Positions 35,130-46,299 of a stretch of DNA of 64,000 nucleotides are shown piece after piece. The first letter of the stretch is position 1. The number at the start of each line of letters is the position of its first letter. This DNA is from Kitagawia praeruptora (lineage: Eukaryota > Streptophyta > Magnoliopsida > Apiales > Apiaceae), in contig CM075353.1 of the NCBI GenBank assembly GCA_037693485.1, positions 9,496,001 through 9,560,000 on the forward strand, read 5' to 3'. Both the position numbers and the translations under genes were made by a program. The notes beneath the pieces are model-generated. The model was not told the DNA's origin. It saw nothing but the letters and a program-made list of their open reading frames with translations, and made no database searches.

Positions 35130-36665
35130 CATTCTTGCAGGAGAAATGAACCCTCGATCCTTTTTTCCATAGACTGAGTATTAAAATTTAGAGAGAACAT
35201 GCCAACAAAACTCGAGGTAGGTGCAGGCCGGAACTCATAAGGACCACCCTTGACTCCCCAAACCTGCAATAACAGTGAACAAAAAGGTCATAACAAGTTT
35301 TCGAAATAGGCCAAAAGTTTTTCCATTCAGTATACTAGTAGGTGATTCGATAATTTAAGGCGATGGAAGCATATATGCATTTACTAACTTGATTTTCATT
35401 GTCATCGTAACCCCTGTCCCATTAATGTATTTCATTGTTTTTCAAGACTGCAGGTTTTGATGTGCAATATGTTGCCTCATTCTGTTTGATAAGGGATAAG
35501 AGACAATAAGATAATGCAACTGGATCAATGAATAATTTTTCTCTATAAAACTCAAAGTAGCTTGCGCAGCAGATATCATGTTCTATATATGCAATTAACT
35601 TCACAAAAAGTCAAAAACAAAATATGCAATTAACAGCCACGTACCCATGAATGGGGAACCCATCTGGTGATATGGAGCCTTCATATAAACAGGGTTTCCC
35701 TCGGTCACATCGCTTTAGATGTATGGTGGTCAAATGTTCTGTAATGTCCTGCTTACAATACAAAATTAACATAGCACAACTTTATACAAAGAATCTTTGA
35801 AACAGTCTGTACTTCTAAGAGTGTCCAAACCTTGCCAATTAATCATTATAAAATGCGAAGACAAAATTTTCCAGCAGCTTGGAAATTACACTAATAACAT
35901 AAGTGGAATCTAAAATACCTTTTACAACAGAAATTGACAAGAGTTGAGTAATCTTCACTCTGGAGGGCACAAGCACGACAATCTCTCAAATCTGAAACCA
36001 ATTATACTCAATTCTGAAACTCAGACAAACTGCAAACACGAACCATAAAACCATTTGATTTTATTTACAGAACTCGGCAATTACAACCCAGCGTACTACT
36101 CGACAGCAACTGGGCATTCGCTACTTTAGAACAAGAATGAGGAACATGAAATTTAAAACACGCAGTCCCAAACTCGCAAACGAACAAGTAATTAAAACAA
36201 GAAAAAACACCAAACAACACACAGACCCTCAACGAACATTCGCTACTCGCGATAAATCAACGAATCAAGAAACTCGCTACTCAAACAACTGAAACAATCA
36301 ACAGCTCAGCAACAACAAAACAAAACAACAAAAAGAACTCGGCGAACTCAGAACTAGCATTTAACAAACTCGCGAACAAGAACTCAGCGACTCAGCAATT
36401 CAACGAATAACCCAAAAACGGAACTTGGTGAAACTCCAAAATTGAAACAAAAACAAACCAGGGGTTGGGGATTTTTATCAAAACAAAAAAGCAAGAAGAG
36501 AAGCAGGGGAGGGGTTTTGAGGTTGTGTATATGAATTGAAGAAAAAACGAAGAAGAGGGGTGTTGATGTGCTGCTGTTTAGAAGAAGAAGGGAAGAACAA
36601 GAACAAGAACTGGGGAGTGGTTGTATTATTCGAAGTAGAAGAAAAAGGGGAACAATTATATCTAC
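35130..36665 (-). pseudogene. Captured gene-like fragments of unknown identity (minus strand)
   Basis: On the minus strand, a CT-rich 5'-UTR-like stretch (about 36660-36380) is followed by a long intron-like region. Three exon-like pieces flanked by AG/GT come next. About 35991-35919 has C-R-A-C-A-L-Q-S-E-D-Y-S-T-L-V. About 35750-35645 has L-K-R-C-D-R-G-K-P-C-L-Y-E-G. About 35265-35130 has G-G-P-Y-E-F-R-P-A-P-T-S-S-F-V-G-M-F. I do not recognise the parent gene. Composition and splice-like edges suggest capture of a host gene's 5' part by the transposon. Confidence 0.4.
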
Positions 36666-36956
36666 CATATGTATTTAGATAACATATCAAATTATCAAAA
36701 TTATCTACCATACTAATTAAAGTATTTAACTCTTAATTAGTTTTAAAATTAAGTAAGATAAATAAATAAAGAAATAAAATGATTTTTAACTTTAAATATT
36801 AAAATAATAAATTCAAAAAAACAATTCTGAATTTAATTTCAATTTTTAAAATAATTTTTAGATTTTAAATGAAATTTTAATCTTTTAAAACTTAATAAAA
36901 GAACCAAAATTATCAAAATGAGTGTTTTATTTTTTTGTTTATTTTTTCTCAACAAT

Positions 36957-37730
36957 AAAATGAGTGTTTATTAACTTTCATACGGTTCGATCGTCGAAAA
37001 AATCATTCAAAAAATTTATTCTGTGAATCTGGATCGTGCCTCGTTAAAGAAAGCAACACTTTACTACATTTTTGTTAAAATCTCGTACAACCCGACCTTT
37101 TTATTTTTTGTTTATTTTTTCTCAATACTAAAATGAGTGTTTACTAACTTTCGTACGGTTGGATCGTCAAATAAATCATTCAAAAAAATTATTCATTGGA
37201 TCTGGATCGTGTCTTGTTATAGGAAGTAGCACTTTCACTACGTTTTTGTTAAAATCTCGTACAACTCGGCCTTTTCATTTTTTGATTATTTTTTCCCAAC
37301 TCTAAAATGAGTGTTTATTAACATCCGTACGGTCCGATCATCGAAAAAATCAATTAAAAATTATTCAGTGAATCTGGATCGTGTCTCGTTATAGGAAGTA
37401 GCACTTTCACTACGTTTTCGTTAAAATCTCGTACAACCCGGCCTTTTTATTTTTTGATTATTTTTTTCCAACACTAAAATGAGTGTTTATAAACATCCGT
37501 ACGGTTCGATCGTCGAAAAAATCATTCAAAAAAATTATTCAGTGAATCTGGTTCGTGTCTCGTTATAGGAAGTAGCACTTTCACTACGTTTTTGTTAAAA
37601 TCTCGTACAACTCGGCCTTTGCATTTTTTGATTTTTTTTCCCAATGCTAAAATGAGTGTTTATTAACATTTGTACGGTTCGATCGTCGAAAAAATCATTC
37701 AAAAAAATTATTCAGTGATCAACTATCAAA
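36957..37730 (+). repeat. Tandem array B, about 173-bp monomer, 4.5 copies
   Basis: AAAATGAGTG begins units at 36957, 37130, 37304, 37476 and 37649 (spacing 172-174). Each unit has CGTACGGTT(C/G)GATCGTCGA, a near-complement of the box in the 176-bp satellite, then GGATCGTG(T/C)C(T/C)CGTTA, GCACTTTCACTACGTTTT and CTCGTACAAC(C/T)CGGCC. Outside the box I see no clear similarity to the 176-bp monomer. Units differ by some 5-10 %, so it is older than the 19.7-kb array. 36670-36956 is AT-rich with no features. Confidence 0.9.
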
Positions 37731-37769
37731 GTACGACATGGTCAAACTAGTATAAATTTTGAATAATTT

Positions 37770-38345
37770 TTTTATAAAATTTTTTGGACAATCCAATCGT
37801 ACGGATGATGTTATATACTGATTTTAATGATGTGTACAACAAATTAGTAAAAAATAAATCATTATTGTACGTTTTTATAATATAAATTTGCCAAAAGTAC
37901 TACTCCCTTTAACTAGTGTCGTACCGATTGCACATGATCTATTTTTTTCGACGATCCAACCGTAGGAATGATGTTATATACTCGTTTTAGTGATGTGTAC
38001 AAAAAGTTAGAAAAGAAAAATCATTCTTGTACGTGTTTATAATATAAATCCGCCAAAAGCACTACTCCCTCTAACTAGTGTCGTACCGATTGAACATGAT
38101 CTATTTTTTTAATATTTGTTTTCCACGATCCGACCATACTAATGATGTTATATACTGATTTTAGTGATGTGTACACAAAATTATAAAAAACAAATAATTC
38201 TTGTATGATATTTTAATGGTCAACTATCATAATACTCTTTGGTCAAATTAGTCTAATTTTCGAATAATATTTTTTTTAAAAAAATTTTGGACGATCCAAC
38301 TGTACGAAAGATGTTATACACTAATTTTAGTGATGTGTATTATTA
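37770..38345 (+). repeat. Degenerate tandem array C, about 163-174-bp spacing
   Basis: Four boxes of the GACGATCCAACCGTACG type stand at about 37787, 37950, 38124 and 38290. Each is followed by GATGTTATA(T/C)AC, then GTGATGTGTA. Between them lie shared phrases such as CTAACTAGTGTCGTACCGATTG. The units are diverged and interrupted. It adjoins array B but has a different monomer body. Confidence 0.75.
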
Positions 38346-38893
38346 ACATCTACACGGTTCCGAAGTTGAACAAACATTATATAATAAATATAATAAAATA
38401 ATATATATTTTACAAGTCAATAAAAATATTTCTAAAATTTGTTAAATTTCCATTAAATTCATTCCCGCCCCCTATTTTCAGCTCACAAATATTACAATAT
38501 ATTTCCCCCCATTCTCCTGCTTATCCAAAATTTTCATTTCCCCCTTCCCCAAAATTTTCATTTCCCCCCTTTGCTCTCTCTCTGTGTCCAAACACATACT
38601 ACATAAAACACAGATCCATAGTCGATCCTCTAAAATCAAATCTCTCTCTCTCTCTCTCTCTCTCCCTCTCTCTCTCACACATCTCTCTTTACAAATTAAA
38701 ATGCTAGATTACTGGAGTTCATCTTTTTTGCTCTTATTTTCACTTTCACTCTCTCACAAGATTCAATTAGAGCTCGTTAGTAAAGACTTTGGTATTTGGT
38801 GGATGTTTTGGTTCTTCAAATTAGGGTTTTGGTTCTTCATTTTGAGTTCAATTACTTACACATCTTCACTTGAATTTCTATTGTTGATTTCAG

Positions 38894-40255
38894 GCACTCT
38901 ACTAGCCCATCCCTAGAAGAAATTAAGAAGCTGCCAGACAAAGTCCTGCTTTGGTGTGGTAAGATGTAGTTACTTTGTGGTTGTCTATCATTATGTTGTT
39001 TAAGACTCTTCATGGTTTAACCCTTGCGGAGTATAATTTTTGAATCGTCCATCTGTTTTTCCTTCTGCAAGGTACAAGGAGCTCAAATCTGATGCGTCAC
39101 TTGAACAATGGTTTTTTGCCAGCTGTTTGCCAGCTTCCAGTTCCTGGAAACATGGTGAGGCAGATTTCTAAATTAAGTTTTATTGAATAGAATTTAACCT
39201 CGTTTCATTTCCTGTTGATAGTAAAAATTGGTGGTTTTATAGTTTGGGAAAACAATTGAAAGCAATTTAACCTCGTTTCTCTAAGTGTTCCTTAGTGCAT
39301 TTTTTACTATTGCATTTTGTACTATTGTATGTTGCATAGCTGAAATTAAATAAGACAAATAAACTAATGAAGAAGTTCTAATATATGAGGAGATTCAGTG
39401 CTCCAGTTCAAAATTGGCAACATGAACTAACAGTTGGTCTGCATAATTAGTGTTCAATACATGTGATTGCAATCCTTGTTCCACAGATATCTGTTTGGTT
39501 ACTTTCACAATCAGAAATTATCTCTTTTAAGTGATCATTCCACTGCCAGACTGTCATTGTGCTCGATAGTAAAGAAATGATAAAAACGTGACCCTTTGTT
39601 GCTCAAGGGCAGAATTTAATTGCATCTAAGCATCTTATATTTCTATCTTCCTGTTTTGTTATCGATGAGTAGCATCCTAGCAGAAATGATATTACATATT
39701 AGTTACCTATCAAGTTTCTAGTACCATACATGTCTTTGTTTGCATGTCAATTGTAGTTATCACTATATTTCTTAATGCTTATTTCTTTACTTGGAATAGT
39801 TGATGTATCTGTATTTGAAAATCGAATTCATTCATCTTATCATCGAAGTGATGATGGACAGGATATAATAAAGTATCACAAATGCAGGAGACCAAATCTT
39901 ACGAGGAGAAAAAGCTTGGAGTGATGGGCTAGGAAAGAAGAAAACAAATGAATCAGAACACTTCGTGTGGGAAGATGACATAAAGGTGCCTTTTGGTCGC
40001 TTGGTCCCTACAGGACACAAAGATAGTGTCCTAGAGTACAACGAATATGCTGTTTATGATCCTCAGCAGGTATGTATTTCTGTATATGTACAACATTTTG
40101 CCGCATACGAAGCGTGGAAGCAGTTATGAATCAAATAAAATGTAAAACATCTAATCGAGTGATTGATTTTGCATGATCAGGTGATCATAAGGTTTCTGGT
40201 GAAGCTGAAGTATGAGGAGAAGGACGTGGTGTACGAGGAGGCATCTCCGCAGTGA
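38894..40255 (+). pseudogene. PARP3: Captured 3' end of a PARP3-like poly(ADP-ribose) polymerase gene
   Basis: Four spliced pieces keep the PARP catalytic C-terminus. 38894-38958 reads L-P-D-K-V-L-L-W-C-G, and 39072-39154 reads G-T-R-S-S-N-L-M-R-H-L then L-P-A-V-C-Q-L-P-V-P-G. 39888-40069 reads E-E-K-K-L-G-V-M, a one-base loss, then D-D-I-K-V-P-F-G-R-L-V-P and L-E-Y-N-E-Y-A-V-Y-D-P. 40181-40255 reads I-I-R-F-L-V-K-L-K-Y-E-E, stop. GT-AG borders are intact. The exon between the second and third pieces is reduced to F-G-K near 39245, and everything upstream of the catalytic domain is missing. Y-N-E-Y-A-V-Y-D-P and the W-C-G-T variant of the usual W-H-G-S point to PARP3 rather than PARP1/2. A duplicated 28-bp tract around GGAGAAGGACGTGG follows (40213 and 40336). 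Not functional. Confidence 0.8.
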
Positions 40256-40628
40256 AGCTGGAGATGATAAAGCAGACAGTTGTAGAAGGAAGTGTTGTTG
40301 TTTCCATTAGAGCATACCTGCATTTGCTGCTCGAGTACGAGGAGAAGGACGTGGTGTACGAGGGGCATACCTGCATTAGAGCATTCCCATAGGCCACTAC
40401 ATTCTTGCATTTGCTGCTCTGAGTACACCACGGAAACAACAAGGCTAAACAAGGAGCTCACATAAAATCGGCCTTGTTGCTGTTTGGTATGGATTTTTTT
40501 GGGTTCATGGTTGTGGATATTTTATGTAATGGTGGATTTTTAGTTAGTATGGATATGATGAATGTTGGGTTTGAATTTTTCTGGCTTGTTGATTGTATCG
40601 TCTAGCCTTGTTTTATTTGCATAGATAA

Positions 40629-41125
40629 TGTTGCCCAGTAAATAACAATTGTAGAAGGGGGTTGAATACAATTGTATAAGATTTTCGACTAAAAACAAAT
40701 AACACAAGTATGAATCAATAACAGCTTTATTAACTCTGATATAAAACTGTTACAAAACTCTCTTAAGAAATTCTTATGTTCTTAAGAGCTGCTAGGTTAC
40801 AATATAACTCGTGTAAGCGATTACAAAATGTAAAACCTAAACTGTGTTTATATAATGTACACAGTTGCACTATCAATTACAAGATATTCTAAATCAATTA
40901 CATATATCTCTGAATGCATATCTTGTATGATAGCTGCCTTCCTACAAATTAGGAACCGACATATCAATCTTCCTTGATCTCTGGTCTGATGAGAATCTTC
41001 ATCAAATACTGACCAGCTTCTAATCCTGATAGTCCAATACTGACGGTGCATTCCTGATGACGTCAGCATCAGTATCTGATCAGTAATGCCCAGATCCTGA
41101 TCATCTCTTGAATCAATATCTAACA
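40629..41125 (-). repeat. 3' LTR of copia element
   Basis: 497 bp; TGTTGCCCAG on the plus strand at the outer edge and ...TATCTAACA at the inner edge. The polypurine tract on the minus strand, TTGGGGGAGAT, lies at 41136-41126, directly next to the LTR start. On the minus strand GTACATTATATAAACAC near 40858 includes a TATA-like box. Confidence 0.92.
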
Positions 41126-41205
41126 ATCTCCCCCAATTTGTTCTTTATAAAACAAAGCACAAATTCCTTGATTCAAGATGTCAAAAACTCAAAACAAAAT
41201 ACCTT

Positions 41206-44200
41206 CTAAAAATCATCAGGAACAGTTTCAGAAATTCTTTGATAGAACAGATTCAGTCTCAAGAATTCAGATAACAATTCTTCTTCCTTGCTTTCAAGAA
41301 TTTGAATCAGTTTCTTCTTCAGATTTTTGAGTTCTTCATCTTCCTCATTAATCTGATAAATAGCTGCCCTGATGTTCTTAATTGAGTTTCTCGGAAGATC
41401 TAAGTCACCTAGCAACACATAAGCAATTTCCTTTCCATCCGGATTTAGAGACAGTTGTTCCATACCTAGATACATTTCTTTAACAGCTGTACCTTTCTTC
41501 ATTTCAACCTCTCTATCTCTTAAATTTAAGTACATAGGAATATAATTGCCATCATACCTTGTTCCTCCATCCATGAATCTCTGTCTAATCTTCCAGTAAA
41601 TCATGACACACCAATTTTGATAAACTTCTCTTTCACGAACATTTATTCTTTTACTTCTGAGAAGATACAGAACATATTTCAGTTCTTTTGCAGATTTACA
41701 CAACAATTCATGAATAGGAATCTTCTTCACACTTCCATCTTTCATGAAGTACACCAGCTTCTCTATTTTCTTTGCATCAGCATGACAGTCAGCAATAATA
41801 GCAACAGCTTCAAGTTTCCAAAGATGATCTACAGTTAACTCATCCCCAATCTTGTCAACTAGAGCATATTGATCATTTTGTGCAATGAAAATAACCAGTG
41901 CATGACTATATCCAATTCCTCCTCTTGTGCCAGGTTCCCATCCTTTCAAGCCAGATTGCATACTTACCCATTTTGGTGGATTTTCAGCAATAAAGGTAGT
42001 AGACTCTGTTTTAACAATCAGAAATTCATTGATCAAAGAAGACTCTTTTATCAATCCAGCTGATATGAATACAACTGGTTTCCTATAATCAACCTTATCC
42101 ACCTCCTTCTTCTTACTCTTCTTCTTCTCATTAGTTGGATAATCCTGCTGATGTTCAGGAACAGATCTATCTCTATCATACCATAACTTCCTGTCTGATC
42201 TATGAACATTTCTTAAATAATCTCTGGTTGTTATCTTTTCTGCTTTTGTGGCTTTAGCACTGATTTCACTTTCTCTTTCAAATCTTCTGAAGTTTTCTTG
42301 TTCATACTCCAATGTATCTTCAAAAACTTCCACATTGTGAAATTCAACCACAACCTTAATAATCATAATCTTAAGTTCTTTTAAGATTTCAGAATCAGAA
42401 ACAACGACTGACTTCTCATTAAATACAGTAGATTGAGCAGCTGCCTTACTCTTCCTTTTCAAAGGCAATATCTCTTCTACAAATTCTTCAGGAGCATTGA
42501 ATCTGTTGTCTGGAGTTGATGCAAGAGATAGTGGAGTTTTCTTCTTTTCACTTTCAGAAACATCTTTCAGTTTGATTCCACTAGATCTTGTTTGCCTTGA
42601 ACTAGTTTGAGCAGATGATCTTCCCCTATTTCTGTATCTTCCTCCTCTGCCTCTTCCTCTTCTTGCAGCAAGAGTTTTATTCTGTTTTGCAAGCTCTTCA
42701 AGGATCCTGTTCTGTTCTTCTAAGAATTCATCAGTAGTCATGTTTGGATTTTCTTCAGTAGATAAGACAAGTGCTTTCTCAGCATGATACTGTTGAACTC
42801 TTTTGTCTTTATGAAATAATTTAAGAACACGACCATCCCCAGTGTCAAGTTCATGAAACAGATTAGCAGCATCTTCATCCTGTTCCACATACACATCATC
42901 TTCAGGAATGGTTGACAGAGTTTGACCAGTTGTCACTGTCTTCTTTCCAGATTCAGAAACATGAGTTGACTGCTTAGTTTGAGTATTCGTTTTCTTTATC
43001 AGTAAAGCAGCATCAGAGGTTTCAATTTTCTGATGTGACTCAGTACCACCATCATTTCCAGAATTATCATCCTTTTGTACAACTGGATCAGGTGAACATT
43101 TTGTTTTGACTATCTTCTCCCCCTTTTTGACATCAGTATCGTCCTGAATGAAGAACGACAATATAAGCTTGAGGGTTTCATCGATAGTATTAACTTTAGA
43201 TTCCAAGACATTCATTCTAGAATCCAATCTCCTGTCAAGAGCTTTAATATCATCTGCAAGAAGGCGTGCTTGAGAAGCAGTAGCAGATATGGAAACAGAT
43301 GTTTGAATACCCGCTTGAAATTTTTCTGTTGCAGCCTTCATAGAATCAATCTCACTCCTCAATCCCTTTGCTAGAAGAGCATTGGTTTTGAGAAGAGCCT
43401 TAAGTTCAGGTGTCGATATTCGCGTAGCAATATGACCAGAATGAAACAGAGCAGTTTGAAAATTCATCTCAGCAGTAGGTTTATTCCATTCTGTATCCCA
43501 TTCATGTCCCCTTGCAGCTCGAGTATCAGAAGGAAGAAGTGAACTATACTCCCCTCTGAATTCTTCTTGAGTCATTGACTGCATGTATCTACTTGAAGAC
43601 CCATAAGTAGATTTGAGACTTGCTTTTATAGCCGCCTGCATTTGCCTTTTTTCAAGATCAGCATGATCATCATCATCATCTGAGCCACCACCAGCCTCAG
43701 GAAGATTATGTTCAACATCATCATCAGGAAGCATAATACCTTTCAGTTTCAAAACACCAGTAGATACAGCTGGTGAATCCTGATGACCTGCAGACAAATT
43801 AGTAACATGTCCTAAATCTCTCTTTTCTTTTAAAGTGATCTCATCACTTCTCACAATGTTACCTAAGTTGCTTTCAATAGCAACTTCTACCTCACTAGAA
43901 GTTAATAACTTCTCACTCTTTTCTACCTCTCCTTTTGCCAGTTCAGGAGACTGCCTCTCATCACTCTTCTTTTTCTCTAAATGTTCACTCTCAATCTCAC
44001 AAGAAAGGTTCTGGCTCATTAATTGTGAAGAAATAAGAGGTGGCTGAGAAGAGTTGTCTGAAGTCATACAAATAGAGGTATCCCTGTTATCAGGTCTATC
44101 TGTAATCATACTATCAGTAGTAAATGAAGTAGATAAAGAGATGTTACCTGATGAAGTAGTTAACGAATCCATTGGCCGTGCTGAAATTGGCTCAATAAGC

Positions 44201-46284
44201 AATGGAATAAGTGAATCAGTAGTACTTTCATCAGGATTGACCACTGCAACTATAGCATGACTTGCATCAGTATTTGCTACTGATGGTTCTTGTGTAGTCT
44301 GAGGTTTTGAAGCTTCTTCAACACTTTGAGTCAAAGGTTCTTGTGTACTTCCCTCAAATGCAGTGTCAGCAATCACTCTGTCACATTCAGCAATGTGCAA
44401 ATCATGAGCAGCTTTTTCTGCCAGACTTCTAGCAAGTTCAATTTCAATTTCAGAAGCTCCTTGAGCATTGTCAGGAAACTCCCCTGCTGATGTGAGTGTG
44501 CCAGCATCTTCAGTTTGAGAAGATGGTTCTTGTGGGGCAGGAATATTCTTGTCTGCACCTTCCCTTTGAGAAGATGGTTCTTGTGGGACTATTCCTTCAA
44601 AAATGTCTGCACCTACACTTTGAGTAGGTGGTTCTTGTGTGACTGGATCTGCAATAGCTTCTGAACTCCTTTGAAGTTCAGGTTCTTGTGGGCTGGATCC
44701 TTTCAGAGATGACACTGTAGTCCTCTGTTTCTTTTGTCTGTGAAAAACATTTGCTTCAGCAGTTTTTACTTCAAGAGGTGAAGGTTTAACACCCAGCTGA
44801 GCAGCAATAGCATTTACTTCATCAACGGACATCTCAATAATTCTTCTCTTTGGAGATGCAGATGCTGGAGAATCAGAAATCTCAACAGTCTTCACAGGTG
44901 AATTATTTGGAGTAGAGATGTCAGGATTAGCAGTAGCGTCAGGAACTGATGATTCATCCTGATTAACAACATCAGGATTGCCTTTCATATCATCAGTAAG
45001 ATTCAGAAATTCTGTATGATCAACAAATTTGCCTTTGATGATTAATCTTCTTCTTTTCTTTGGCTTTTCAGAGACAGCCACTTCTCTTGTATCAACAACA
45101 TTAATCTCCTTCTTTTTCAACAAGACTGATATAGGCATTGAATCATCATCAGAATCAGAAATAGCTCCTTGAACAACTTTCCTTTTCACCCCTGTTCCTT
45201 TATCCAAATCAGATGTTTCAAAAACTCTTTGTCCACCCCCTTGTGACTTCATTTGAGAATGAGTTGGAGTGGAGAAATCCTTTGACCCTGATTGCCTCTT
45301 AGACACATCAGATCTAGCTGATTTCTTTGATTTTACAACTGATGCCTTTTGTGAGACACCAGAGGTGGTTAACTGTTTAGGTAAGTGTTTGGGTTGTGTG
45401 CTTGTGTCAGGAATAGGATGTGTAAGGTCCTGTTCCATAGCACCAGTTGCTGGGCCATATTGAATAGGCATTCTCTTTCTTAAAAGAGACCATACTTCAT
45501 CAGGAATGTATGGAGATCCCACAAACTTATTTGCCTTATCAGAATTGATTAGACTCTTTATATTGTTATCTGAGATTTTACATATCGGCAAAATTGTATC
45601 ATTCTCAAAAACAGCATGAGGACATAAGTGAGAAAATATTAATTGAAAAAATCTAAGAAAGCAAACATAACCACATTTATCTGCCTTTCTTTCACTTAAT
45701 GCCTTCAGTATAAAAGAACCATAATCAAATGAGAGATCATGAATTAGAGAGTACCCAATTTTGGCTGAACCTGTGGGTAAGGCATCAAAGTTTGATACTT
45801 TATTCAAGAAACATCTGCTGATTGTGTCAAAGAAGAAATTCCATTCCTTCTTGAGCTTTGTCCTGTAGAGCTCTCCAAACTTCTTTGGTGTTCCATTGTA
45901 ACCCAAGCTTACAACATACTCAAGAAGTTTTGCATCAGTAACTTTGAACACAGGGTTACCAATTGTTGATGGTAAATGTAGGGCTGCATTGACAATCTCA
46001 GGTGTCACATAGTATGTAACATTGTCATATTCAAAGCTCATCTGAGGATTTTCTGATGGATGACTTTTCCCAAAAACACTTGTGTTCCACACCTGCATAA
46101 CAGACTTAAAAGATATCTTGGCAGGTTGTGTTAGTGCATAATTGATTGGGCTTGAGGCCAAAAAGTCCTGAATAATGTGGAAATCACTCGGCAAGTCCTG
46201 ATGATCTAGAACTGCAGTGAAGTTATTAGTATTAAACGTAACTCCATTGATTACCACCTTGCTGTTCATGAATAAGTTCTCCAT
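41206..46284 (-). CDS. Third ORF of the copia element, 1,692 aa, unknown function
   Basis: The first ATG is at 46284 (M-E-N-L-F-M-N-S-K); an upstream GTG is in frame but less likely. Residues about 1-290 form a globular domain (F-L-A-S-S-P-I-N-Y-A-L, L-K-K-E-W-N-F-F-F-D-T-I, F-L-R-F-F-Q-L-I-F) resembling ORFs that travel with copia elements in Asteraceae. About 290-860 is disordered, with NLS-like K-P-K-K-R-R-R and repeated Q-E-P-(S/P)-(S/T)-Q. About 900-1130 has helical and coiled-coil stretches, followed by an R-G-R-G-R-G-G-R box and a second folded domain (about 1290-1692). No signal peptide or membrane helix is evident, so it is not an envelope-type protein. The 5' flank has host-gene-like features (AAACCCTAATTTC). 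Five kilobases without a stop imply recent function. Confidence 0.8.
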   Translation of the reverse strand: MENLFMNSKVVINGVTFNTNNFTAVLDHQDLPSDFHIIQDFLASSPINYALTQPAKISFKSVMQVWNTSVFGKSHPSENPQMSFEYDNVTYYVTPEIVNAALHLPSTIGNPVFKVTDAKLLEYVVSLGYNGTPKKFGELYRTKLKKEWNFFFDTISRCFLNKVSNFDALPTGSAKIGYSLIHDLSFDYGSFILKALSERKADKCGYVCFLRFFQLIFSHLCPHAVFENDTILPICKISDNNIKSLINSDKANKFVGSPYIPDEVWSLLRKRMPIQYGPATGAMEQDLTHPIPDTSTQPKHLPKQLTTSGVSQKASVVKSKKSARSDVSKRQSGSKDFSTPTHSQMKSQGGGQRVFETSDLDKGTGVKRKVVQGAISDSDDDSMPISVLLKKKEINVVDTREVAVSEKPKKRRRLIIKGKFVDHTEFLNLTDDMKGNPDVVNQDESSVPDATANPDISTPNNSPVKTVEISDSPASASPKRRIIEMSVDEVNAIAAQLGVKPSPLEVKTAEANVFHRQKKQRTTVSSLKGSSPQEPELQRSSEAIADPVTQEPPTQSVGADIFEGIVPQEPSSQREGADKNIPAPQEPSSQTEDAGTLTSAGEFPDNAQGASEIEIELARSLAEKAAHDLHIAECDRVIADTAFEGSTQEPLTQSVEEASKPQTTQEPSVANTDASHAIVAVVNPDESTTDSLIPLLIEPISARPMDSLTTSSGNISLSTSFTTDSMITDRPDNRDTSICMTSDNSSQPPLISSQLMSQNLSCEIESEHLEKKKSDERQSPELAKGEVEKSEKLLTSSEVEVAIESNLGNIVRSDEITLKEKRDLGHVTNLSAGHQDSPAVSTGVLKLKGIMLPDDDVEHNLPEAGGGSDDDDDHADLEKRQMQAAIKASLKSTYGSSSRYMQSMTQEEFRGEYSSLLPSDTRAARGHEWDTEWNKPTAEMNFQTALFHSGHIATRISTPELKALLKTNALLAKGLRSEIDSMKAATEKFQAGIQTSVSISATASQARLLADDIKALDRRLDSRMNVLESKVNTIDETLKLILSFFIQDDTDVKKGEKIVKTKCSPDPVVQKDDNSGNDGGTESHQKIETSDAALLIKKTNTQTKQSTHVSESGKKTVTTGQTLSTIPEDDVYVEQDEDAANLFHELDTGDGRVLKLFHKDKRVQQYHAEKALVLSTEENPNMTTDEFLEEQNRILEELAKQNKTLAARRGRGRGGRYRNRGRSSAQTSSRQTRSSGIKLKDVSESEKKKTPLSLASTPDNRFNAPEEFVEEILPLKRKSKAAAQSTVFNEKSVVVSDSEILKELKIMIIKVVVEFHNVEVFEDTLEYEQENFRRFERESEISAKATKAEKITTRDYLRNVHRSDRKLWYDRDRSVPEHQQDYPTNEKKKSKKKEVDKVDYRKPVVFISAGLIKESSLINEFLIVKTESTTFIAENPPKWVSMQSGLKGWEPGTRGGIGYSHALVIFIAQNDQYALVDKIGDELTVDHLWKLEAVAIIADCHADAKKIEKLVYFMKDGSVKKIPIHELLCKSAKELKYVLYLLRSKRINVREREVYQNWCVMIYWKIRQRFMDGGTRYDGNYIPMYLNLRDREVEMKKGTAVKEMYLGMEQLSLNPDGKEIAYVLLGDLDLPRNSIKNIRAAIYQINEEDEELKNLKKKLIQILESKEEELLSEFLRLNLFYQRISETVPDDF

Positions 46285-46299
46285 TGCAATTTCAAACAC

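Noticed and set aside
36384..36711. Minus-strand ORFs with a hydrophobic Leu/Ser-rich start resembling a signal peptide
   Set aside because: They lie in a CT-rich leader-like sequence; the hydrophobicity follows from TTC/CTT repeats and the frames end without a domain.
38701..38916. 72-codon frame starting ATGCTAGATTACTGG ahead of the PARP3 fragment
   Set aside because: Hydrophobic, without similarity to PARP3, and it runs out of frame into the first captured exon; probably chance in a T-rich leader.
41206..46284. Envelope-like protein of the copia element
   Set aside because: Sireviruses can carry env-like ORFs, but I see no signal peptide, transmembrane helix or cysteine-rich ectodomain; the protein is largely disordered with basic and R-G-rich parts.
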